Shown here piece after piece: positions 1 to 5,668 of a stretch of DNA of 5,990 nucleotides (positions are counted from its first letter, which is position 1; the number at the start of each line of letters is the position of its first letter). The stretch comes from an archaeon. Its GTDB lineage: Archaea; EX4484-52; B79-G9. Where the stretch lies: the NCBI GenBank assembly GCA_013139905.1, contig WSZW01000106.1:1-5990 (forward strand), given 5' to 3'. The position numbers and the translations under genes were made by a program. The notes under the pieces were generated by a model that was given only the letters and a program-made list of their open reading frames with translations, was not told where the DNA came from and did not search any database.

Positions 1-116
1 ATACGTCGGATAAGGATATTGAACTTAAGCTTGCGAAGGATAAATTGAAACAGGGACGATTTAAGATGGCGGAGATTTATGTGGATTCGCTTTTAAATTG
101 GCTGGAGAAGAAGTAA
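1..116 (+). CDS. C-terminal end of an unidentified protein with a TPR-like helical hairpin (5' truncated by window edge)
   Basis: Only the last 37 codons are present; they read in frame from base 3 and end at TAA 114-116. The other two forward frames close by base 12 and base 48. The residues are charged and strongly helical. The segment LAKDKLKQGRFKMAEIYVD has the A-x6-G-x4-A spacing of a TPR helix pair (consensus positions 8, 15 and 20), and the protein ends in a second helix finishing LNWLEKK. The same spacing occurs at the C-terminus of the coiled-coil protein ending at 3036. TPR-like hairpins mediate protein contacts, but one hairpin does not give a function. The next gene starts 27 bases downstream on the same strand, so the two could be co-transcribed. 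I do not recognise the protein. Confidence 0.7.
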   Translation, partial: TSDKDIELKLAKDKLKQGRFKMAEIYVDSLLNWLEKK

Positions 117-134
117 ATGAATGTTAAATAATTT

Positions 135-138
135 GGTG
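135..138 (+). promoter_or_regulatory. Shine-Dalgarno-like GGTG before the zinc-ribbon gene
   Basis: GGTG sits five bases before ATG 144 and matches part of the archaeal anti-Shine-Dalgarno complement GGAGGTGAT. It supports ATG 144 as the start and translation from a leadered or operonic message. The nearer ATG at 118 gives only four codons before a stop. Confidence 0.45.
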
Positions 139-143
139 GGATT

Positions 144-464
144 ATGAATAATAAAAAAAAACATATTTGTGGTAGTTGTAAAACAAAACATGAATTAAAT
201 AATTCTGATTTGAATGTTGTAAAAAATAAGTATTGTAATTTTTGTTATAAAAAAGGTTTGATTATATCTGTAGAAGAATATGAACGTAAGAGATTAAAAA
301 GAAAGATTTCCGATAAGGTAAATAGGCATATATCTAAAGTTTGTAGGATGAAATTAAATCAACAGGATGTTGATGATCTGTGGATTTTTTTTGATTTTTT
401 TGCGTTTAGTAGTGCACTTATGTTTATTGTTGTGGTTATTTTATATTTTTATATTTTAGGATAA
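144..464 (+). CDS. Small zinc-ribbon protein with one C-terminal transmembrane helix (hypothetical)
   Basis: The product is 106 residues and is not recognised as a named family. Residues 9-34 carry two CxxC knuckles, CGSC (9-12) and CNFC (31-34), 18 residues apart, which is a plausible single-zinc ribbon. A highly basic helix follows at about 45-72 (ERKRLKRK and onward; one further Cys at 67). Residues about 81-105 are continuously hydrophobic (FFDFFAFSS...VVVILYFYIL) and end one residue from the C-terminus. That predicts a tail-anchored topology with the zinc ribbon and basic helix in the cytoplasm. The start is ATG 144, with GGTG five bases upstream. The T-rich stretch near 383-405 is explained by Trp/Phe codons at the membrane-helix start. 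A membrane-tethered nucleic-acid- or protein-binding role is inference; a spurious ORF is unlikely given the paired CxxC and clean membrane segment. Confidence 0.75.
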   Translation: MNNKKKHICGSCKTKHELNNSDLNVVKNKYCNFCYKKGLIISVEEYERKRLKRKISDKVNRHISKVCRMKLNQQDVDDLWIFFDFFAFSSALMFIVVVILYFYILG

Positions 465-473
465 TTATATATA
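464..473 (+). promoter_or_regulatory. Probable archaeal TATA box for the coiled-coil gene
   Basis: ATTATATATA begins at the last base of the previous stop codon. It lies exactly 50 bases before ATG 523 (box end to A of ATG). Archaeal transcription usually starts about 25-27 bases beyond the box centre, which puts the start near 495 with a leader of roughly 25-30 bases. The identical 10-mer lies at the identical distance before the favoured SMC start. A second AT-rich candidate, TATAATAT at 485-492, would start transcription near 514 and give an almost leaderless message. Confidence 0.45.
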
Positions 474-522
474 TGATGTGTGGGTATAATATTAGTTAAT
501 TAATAATGTTTTTTTGGTTAAA

Positions 523-3036
523 ATGGTATTTATTTTTAAAAAAGAAAAAGTTGTGACGGATAATATTAAAAAGAAAATATCTGTTGTTTCTGAGTCGTCA
601 AATTCTGATGTTTCAGTTGTATCAAAGAATGGTGATGCTGTAAAATATATAAAACAAGACAATTCTTTGGTGAAAAAACAAGATGAAACTAAAGAAAAAA
701 ATTCTAGTGTTGATAATAATAGTAATAATAATGCGTCTCCAAAAAAAGAGGGTTTTGAAAGGGATACAGATAAAATAAGTTCTGATGATTTTAAAAAACT
801 TGAAAATTCTGAGGATAAAAAGAAAGGTTTTTTGGAGAGAATAATTGGTAAAAATAAGAAAATATCTGTAAGTAAAGATGAAAATATAAATAAAAATTTT
901 AATTTTTTGGAATATGACAATTTAAAAGAAGTATCCAAAAAATTATGTGATGTATCTAAGCGTTCTGAAGATACTTTGATGGATTTAGAAAAACTTACGG
1001 GAAAACTTGAGGCTGAAAAAGGTTTTAGGGAAGGATTGTCTGAAAAATCATCGCTTCTTTCTGAGCAAATTGGTGAACTTAGATCTATGATTCTTGATCG
1101 TGAAAAAAATCTTAGTGGTATGGATACTACATTTGAGTTAATAAAAGATCAAGTTCATGATGTTAATCCTCAGAGAATTAAAAAAGAATTTGATAAACAA
1201 GAGCGCAAATTTCTTGAAAGTAGTGTGCGTGTTGAGCGTTTAGAGGGTATTTTAACTGAAATTTCAAATGAGATGAAAGTATCTCGTAAGCAGATGGAAA
1301 AAATAAAAAGTGTTGATAATGTTATTCGTGCTGGTGAAGAGATAGATAAAAAACTTAAAAAAATGAATAATCAGGAAAATTATATTGAAAAAACATCTGC
1401 AAAAGTAGAACAGATTTTTTTGGATCTTAATATGCGAACAAAAGATATTGTTGTGATGTCGGAAAAATTAGATGGAATTGATGAGTTATCAAAAGATCTT
1501 TTAGGTTCTGTTGAAAAAAATTCTTTGAAGTTAAAAGAAGTGGTTTTCAAGGAAGAGCTTACGAAAGAAGATTCGGAGGTCAAAACATCGATTACTAAAA
1601 TAACTAAAGAATTTCATGATATATTAAATAAATCGTTAAATGAGGCGCATAAATCTATTGATGATATTTTACCGACAGTTAAGGAATTAGAAAAGGAAAC
1701 CGAGAAACTTAAGGCTCTTAGAGTTCTTAATCCTAAGAAGCTTAAAAAATTAGAATCTTTTGATATTTCAAAAGCTGAAAATATATTAGATTTTGAGCTT
1801 AAACTTAATAATATTGAACAGGGTTTGGTTGGTTTTAAATCTAATTTTTTAAAAAATTTGAACGAATTGGATAGTCGGTTAAATCAACGTACCAATTGGG
1901 AATCTTTTATTGAAAAACAGATTTGTGATACTTCAAATAAAAATGATCTGTTATTTTCTAAATATAAGTCTTTGAGTAAAATAGTGGATTCTGCGGATAA
2001 TTCTGTTTTGGTGGAAAACCAATTAAAAATGTTTGAAACTCAATCAAATGATTTGGCGAATCTTAAAAAAACAATTAGTTTGGTTGATAAAAATGTGTCT
2101 AAAAAGATGATTGAGCGAGATTTAAAGATAAAAGCATTATCTGATAAATCAAATAAGATTTTAAAGTCTGTTGAGGAAAAGAATAGTAAGTTAAATGACG
2201 TTCCTTCTAAAGAGGAATTTAATTCTTTAGAATCTGAAATTAAAAATTTTGTTGATTTTAAACTTAAAGATATTCGTGTAAATATTACTAATTCATTAAC
2301 TGATTTGGATAAATCTGTTGGTTATATTATGCCTACTGTTAAAGAATTAAAATTGAAAATAGATTATTTAAAGGCGTTTGAAATTCTTAATCCTGAAAAA
2401 CTTAAGGTATTAGAATCGTTTGATATTTCGAAATTTGAAAATGCAGTTGATTTTGGTGAAAAAGTAAATAAAATAGAGTGTCGATTATTTAATGTTGTTG
2501 ATGATGTTTCTAAGCAGATTCGTGGTGTTGATTTTCGTATTGATTCGTTGAGTGAAAATAAAAATTGTGGTATGTATTTTGATCTTATTAAAAAACAGAA
2601 TATAGTTATAGAACGTCAATTGAAAGATATAGAATTGATGAAAAAATCGATTTTGTTGATAGAGCATCAATTATCAAAAGAGAGAAATGCCGGTTATTTA
2701 AAACCTCAGTCTAATTTAGATGTTAGGTCTGTTGGTGTTAGTGATTCTAGTTTTAGTAGTACTGGCGTTAGTAATAGTGGTGTTAATAATTCTGACGTTA
2801 AGCGTACTACTGATACTACTACTATTAATGTGCCTGTTAATGGGAAAAAAATTACTGATGGAAGTCTTAAAGAATTGATTGAACAAGCAAAAAAATTCAT
2901 TAGTTCTGGTGATATTATTAGTGCGAAGATATTGTATAAACGTATAAAAGAAGATTTTTCTGGTTTGAGTGATATGAATGAAAAAGCGCAGATGTATCGT
3001 GATATTATGGATATTTATACTTCTTTGAATAATTAA
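523..3036 (+). CDS. Large coiled-coil protein with internal duplication and C-terminal TPR-like hairpin (hypothetical)
   Basis: The favoured start is ATG 523 (837 residues). An in-frame TTG at 514 would add three residues; neither has a clear Shine-Dalgarno. Order of parts: residues 1-100 are a Lys/Ser/Asn-rich, probably disordered N-terminus that contains an Asn/Ser run. Residues 102-113 (GFLERIIGKNKK) form a short hydrophobic-basic patch. From about 124 to 725 the protein is almost entirely heptad-like Leu/Ile/Val with Lys/Glu, i.e. long coiled coils. Two segments, 379-432 and 599-652, match without gaps at 32 of 54 positions, and weaker ungapped similarity extends from about 322. A more diverged NP-x-x-I-KK copy begins near residue 215. 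Residues 733-762 are a degenerate pentapeptide linker. Residues 780-837 form a TPR-like hairpin (A789, G796, A801). No Walker motif, signal peptide or membrane helix is seen. Adjacency to SMC suggests, but does not show, a scaffold or chromosome-related role; a cytoskeletal or cell-surface scaffold is an alternative. Confidence 0.9.
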   Translation: MVFIFKKEKVVTDNIKKKISVVSESSNSDVSVVSKNGDAVKYIKQDNSLVKKQDETKEKNSSVDNNSNNNASPKKEGFERDTDKISSDDFKKLENSEDKKKGFLERIIGKNKKISVSKDENINKNFNFLEYDNLKEVSKKLCDVSKRSEDTLMDLEKLTGKLEAEKGFREGLSEKSSLLSEQIGELRSMILDREKNLSGMDTTFELIKDQVHDVNPQRIKKEFDKQERKFLESSVRVERLEGILTEISNEMKVSRKQMEKIKSVDNVIRAGEEIDKKLKKMNNQENYIEKTSAKVEQIFLDLNMRTKDIVVMSEKLDGIDELSKDLLGSVEKNSLKLKEVVFKEELTKEDSEVKTSITKITKEFHDILNKSLNEAHKSIDDILPTVKELEKETEKLKALRVLNPKKLKKLESFDISKAENILDFELKLNNIEQGLVGFKSNFLKNLNELDSRLNQRTNWESFIEKQICDTSNKNDLLFSKYKSLSKIVDSADNSVLVENQLKMFETQSNDLANLKKTISLVDKNVSKKMIERDLKIKALSDKSNKILKSVEEKNSKLNDVPSKEEFNSLESEIKNFVDFKLKDIRVNITNSLTDLDKSVGYIMPTVKELKLKIDYLKAFEILNPEKLKVLESFDISKFENAVDFGEKVNKIECRLFNVVDDVSKQIRGVDFRIDSLSENKNCGMYFDLIKKQNIVIERQLKDIELMKKSILLIEHQLSKERNAGYLKPQSNLDVRSVGVSDSSFSSTGVSNSGVNNSDVKRTTDTTTINVPVNGKKITDGSLKELIEQAKKFISSGDIISAKILYKRIKEDFSGLSDMNEKAQMYRDIMDIYTSLNN
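1486..1890 (+). repeat. Internal duplication, copy A (within the coiled-coil gene)
   Basis: This segment aligns without gaps to bases 2146-2550, an offset of exactly 660 nt (220 codons). The best-conserved core is 1657-1818 against 2317-2478, with 32 of 54 encoded residues identical by my count. It includes shared PTVKEL, LNP-x-KLK and LESFDISK. Codons in the core differ at many third positions, so the duplication is not recent. Confidence 0.88.
2146..2550 (+). repeat. Internal duplication, copy B (within the coiled-coil gene)
   Basis: This is the partner of the segment at 1486-1890. The hallmark PTVKEL starts at 2332 and LESFDISK follows without any gap relative to copy A. Beyond about 2550 the two copies drift. 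A shorter match (ENQLK...KKTISL against ERQLK...KKSILL) suggests the unit continues with a small deletion in copy B. Confidence 0.88.
2719..2808 (+). repeat. Degenerate 15-nt tandem repeat encoding a Ser/Asn/Val pentapeptide linker
   Basis: Six consecutive in-frame 15-base units encode DVRSV, GVSDS, SFSST, GVSNS, GVNNS and DVKRT. The clearest units are GGTGTTAGTGATTCT, GGCGTTAGTAATAGT and GGTGTTAATAATTCT. They form a flexible, polar linker between the coiled coil and the C-terminal TPR-like hairpin, and continue into a Thr-rich stretch (TDTTT). The period is a multiple of three, so unit gain or loss keeps the frame. Confidence 0.7.
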
Positions 3037-3055
3037 TTAATATTGATTTGGTGTG

Positions 3056-3103
3056 TTTGGTTCTAAAATATTATATATACCAAAAACCTATAATTTATTA
3101 GGT
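3056..3103. promoter_or_regulatory. Two small inverted repeats bracketing the smc TATA box and predicted transcription start (possible operators)
   Basis: TTTGGT (3056-3061) and ACCAAA (3079-3084) are perfect inverted arms flanking the TATA-like box with a 17-base spacer. ACCTA (3086-3090) and TAGGT (3099-3103) form a second perfect pair with an 8-base spacer, ending at the predicted transcription start. Arms of five or six bases can arise by chance in A+T-rich DNA, so the operator reading is tentative. Confidence 0.3.
3070..3079 (+). promoter_or_regulatory. Probable archaeal TATA box for smc
   Basis: ATTATATATA is preceded by an A-rich stretch (CTAAAAT) that could act as the TFB recognition element. 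It lies 50 bases before ATG 3129, so transcription should begin near 3100-3103 with a leader of about 25-30 bases. The 92-base gap to the upstream gene plus this box suggests smc has its own promoter rather than depending on read-through. Confidence 0.5.
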
Positions 3104-3112
3104 AATTTTTAA

Positions 3113-3117
3113 GGGAG
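3113..3117 (+). promoter_or_regulatory. Shine-Dalgarno-like GGGAG that helps decide the smc start
   Basis: GGGAG lies two bases before ATG 3120 and eleven before ATG 3129. Aligned to the full GGAGGT core, the spacing is zero for 3120 and nine for 3129, so 3129 is the more workable start. It also gives the N-terminus (MVKFEKVVIHGFKSF) expected of archaeal SMC. Confidence 0.55.
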
Positions 3118-3128
3118 TAATGTTTTTT

Positions 3129-5663
3129 ATGGTAAAATTTGAGAAGGTTGTAATACATGGATTTAAGTCATTTGCAAGAAAGACAGTTATACCTTTATAT
3201 TCCGGGTTTAATGCCGTGATTGGGCCTAATGGTTCTGGGAAATCAAATGTTACGGATGCTCTTGTTTTTGTTCTTGGAAGAAATTCTCGATCTATGCGTG
3301 CCGGGCGTATGCATCATGTGATTTATAATGGAGGTCATGGAAGAACTCCTGCGGATTATGCTAAAGTTGAATTGTATATTGACAATAGTGATAAAAGTGT
3401 TGCTGATGTTGATGAGCAGATATTGATATCGCGTAAGGTAAACAGGAATGGTACTTCTTATTATCGGCTTAATGGCAAGATGTCTACGCGGGGCGATATT
3501 GTTGATATTCTTATGAAATGTGGTGTTGATTCTGACGGAAATAGTTTTATTCAGCAGGGTGATGTTACTAATATTATTACCATGAAGCCAAAAGAGCGAA
3601 GAGAAATTATTGATGATGTTGCCGGTGTGAAAGAGTATAATGAGAAAAAGGAAAAAGCAAATGATGAACTTAGTGATGCTGAGAGAAATTGTGAGGATGC
3701 TAAAATAATTCTTGATCAGAAAAAAGAATATGTTGAACGGCTTAAAAATGAGAGAGATAATGCTATAAAAGTTAAGGAAATTGAAACTGCTCTTGATAAA
3801 GCGCGTGCTCAAATGGCTTTTACGCGTGTGGATGTTGTGCGTTCTGCTTTAGAAAATATTACTAATACGGTAAATTTAAAGGAAGCTGAAAAAGGTTCTT
3901 TGGTTGATAAAGTCGGGACTTATGATACTGAGCTTGATGATGCTGAAAATAAGATAAAAGAAATTGATAAGGTTATATTGCAAAAAAGTGTTAATGCTGA
4001 GCTTAGAAAAGAAATTGATGAGATTAATTCGCGAATTTTAAAGCGAGAAGGTCAAATTAATACTCATCGTCGCGAGATCGAGACTATTGATGAGATGATT
4101 GTTAAACTTACAACCATTGCAGATCGTAAGGGTGAGGATGTTGGGAATCGCTCGGTTAGAGCAATATTAAACAGTGGTATTGATGTTTTTGGGACTATAC
4201 GGGATTTGGGTTCTGTTGGTTCTCAATTTACAACAGCCATACAGATTGCTGCCGGCGGTCATTTAAATGATATTGTAGTTGACAGGGAATCTATTGCAGT
4301 TCAAGGTATTAGTTATCTTAAGAGCAATAGTCTTGGGCGTGTTCGTTTTTTACCGTTGGATAGAATTAGAACTCCACCAACGTCCGCTAAAGCTGAATTG
4401 GCGTCTAAGATGGCGGGTATTCTTGATTTTGCGGTAAATCTTGTTAATTTTGACCGCAAATATGAGGCTGCTTTTAGAAATGTTTTTAGGGATACATTAG
4501 TTGCTGAGTCTGTTGATGCTGCAAAGAAAGTGCGGGGCTTAAGAGTTGTTACTCTTGATGGAGAGATTTTCGAGTCTGGTGGTGCTATTGTTGGTGGTTC
4601 TATTCAGAAGAGAAATACTAATGTAAATGTTTCTGATGTTACAGATATTAGGGATTATGAGCGAAAAAAAAGCAAGCTTGGTGTTGAAATTGATGGTATT
4701 AAAAAAGAAATCGGTGAATTGAACCAATTGCTTGATGAAAAACGGTCTTTGGAGCAAAAAGAATCCGGCGATGTTATTTCATTTCAAGAGGAAAAAGAGA
4801 AATTACAGGAATCATTGGAAGAAATGAAACGTTCAAGAAGAGGGCAATATGAGCAGAATCTTTCTTTTGATTCAGAAATACAAAATCTGAAGCTTCGAAA
4901 AGCAAGACTTGAGGCGGAATATGATTCGCTTAAAGTTGATTTTGAGAAATACAAAGATTGTGACGAGAAATTTGAGAAAGCTGATCCTGAAAAGCTTGAT
5001 CGTGAGATAAAAATATTGGAGCGTAATTTACGGTCTATTGGTCTTGTTAATATGAAGGCTATTGAAGAATTTGATGAGTATGAAAAAGAATATTTAGAAT
5101 TTAAGGAAAAATTCGAAAAATTAAAAGAAGAGCGAGAATCTATTGAGCGTATGATTGAACAGATTGAAGAAAAAAGAAAAATTATGTTTTCTACAACATT
5201 AGAAAAAGTATCTGATGAATTCGGTCGGGTATATTTTGATGTTAATGGTGGCGAGGCTAAGCTTGAATTAGAAAATGTGGATGATATTGAATCCGGGCTT
5301 TTGATTAAGGCGCAACCTAAAAATAAGAAGTTGATGACTATTGATTTATTGTCCGGTGGGGAGAAAACGATGACGGCAATCGCGTTTTTATTTTCGATAC
5401 AACGATATAGGCCATCACCGTTTTATGTTTTAGATGAAATTGATGCTGCATTAGATAAGGCAAATGCTGAAATTATTGGGGATATGGTTCAAAAGTATTC
5501 TGATGATGCACAATTTTTGGTGATTTCTCACAATGATATTACTGTAAAAAGAGCAGATAGGGTTTATGGGGTTTCCATGCAGCAAGGAATATCTCAGATA
5601 TTTGGTGTTGAGCTTAATGAAGAAGGAAAAGCTGTTACAACTACTAAAGTGAGCGCTAATTGA
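3129..5663 (+). CDS. smc: SMC chromosome segregation/condensation ATPase with shortened coiled-coil arms
   Basis: SMC proteins form ATP-driven dimers that, with a kleisin, entrap and extrude DNA to compact and segregate chromosomes. Numbered from ATG 3129 (844 residues; an in-frame ATG at 3120 would add MFF): Walker A GPNGSGKS at 32-39, then the basic RNSRSMRAGR segment, and the Q-loop FIQQGD near 140-145. An N-terminal arm follows at about 170-345, then a folded hinge at about 352-491 ending in GGAIVGGS, and a C-terminal arm at about 492-690 with the conserved SIGLVNMKA near 636-644. The ABC signature is LSGGE 741-745, Walker B FYVLDE ends in D769/E770, the D-loop is DAALD, and the H-loop His is 801. 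All catalytic residues are intact. Archaeal SMCs are usually about 1,150-1,200 residues, and the missing length is in both arms. The hinge has no CxxC hook, so this is not Rad50. No kleisin gene (scpA) lies beside it here. The stop is five bases from the stop of a convergent gene. Confidence 0.97.
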   Translation: MVKFEKVVIHGFKSFARKTVIPLYSGFNAVIGPNGSGKSNVTDALVFVLGRNSRSMRAGRMHHVIYNGGHGRTPADYAKVELYIDNSDKSVADVDEQILISRKVNRNGTSYYRLNGKMSTRGDIVDILMKCGVDSDGNSFIQQGDVTNIITMKPKERREIIDDVAGVKEYNEKKEKANDELSDAERNCEDAKIILDQKKEYVERLKNERDNAIKVKEIETALDKARAQMAFTRVDVVRSALENITNTVNLKEAEKGSLVDKVGTYDTELDDAENKIKEIDKVILQKSVNAELRKEIDEINSRILKREGQINTHRREIETIDEMIVKLTTIADRKGEDVGNRSVRAILNSGIDVFGTIRDLGSVGSQFTTAIQIAAGGHLNDIVVDRESIAVQGISYLKSNSLGRVRFLPLDRIRTPPTSAKAELASKMAGILDFAVNLVNFDRKYEAAFRNVFRDTLVAESVDAAKKVRGLRVVTLDGEIFESGGAIVGGSIQKRNTNVNVSDVTDIRDYERKKSKLGVEIDGIKKEIGELNQLLDEKRSLEQKESGDVISFQEEKEKLQESLEEMKRSRRGQYEQNLSFDSEIQNLKLRKARLEAEYDSLKVDFEKYKDCDEKFEKADPEKLDREIKILERNLRSIGLVNMKAIEEFDEYEKEYLEFKEKFEKLKEERESIERMIEQIEEKRKIMFSTTLEKVSDEFGRVYFDVNGGEAKLELENVDDIESGLLIKAQPKNKKLMTIDLLSGGEKTMTAIAFLFSIQRYRPSPFYVLDEIDAALDKANAEIIGDMVQKYSDDAQFLVISHNDITVKRADRVYGVSMQQGISQIFGVELNEEGKAVTTTKVSAN

Positions 5664-5668
5664 ATTGT

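Noticed and set aside
383..405. T-rich tract near the end of the zinc-ribbon gene as a terminator
   Set aside because: It is inside the reading frame and encodes the Trp/Phe start of the membrane helix. Premature termination there would remove the conserved-looking anchor.
496..508. TTAATTAATA shared with 3033-3042 as a regulatory element
   Set aside because: The second copy overlaps the stop codon of the coiled-coil gene, and the motif is pure A+T in an A+T-rich background, so chance is sufficient.
492..938. 148-codon minus-strand open frame over the start of the coiled-coil gene
   Set aside because: Its Ser/Leu/Phe-rich product is the mirror of Lys/Glu/Ser codons on the plus strand; no motif or start signal supports it. 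Shorter minus-strand frames at 1380-1583, 2485-2670, 2706-2900 and 4539-4757 were rejected for the same reason.
523..3036. The coiled-coil protein as a second SMC or as the SMC kleisin (ScpA)
   Set aside because: It has no Walker A, signature or Walker B motif, no hinge, and no recognisable winged-helix C-terminus. Length and coiled coil alone are not evidence.
3243..3812. 189-codon open frame on the minus strand opposite the SMC head
   Set aside because: It lies wholly antisense to conserved SMC motifs. Its Ile/Asn/Ser/Phe-rich product is what A+T-rich codons give when read backwards, and no domain is visible.
3129..5663. Reading the short SMC-like protein as Rad50, MukB or a broken smc
   Set aside because: The hinge is a folded SMC hinge with conserved glycines and no CxxC zinc hook. 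Head motifs are complete at both ends, and the frame is open throughout with no internal stop or frameshift.
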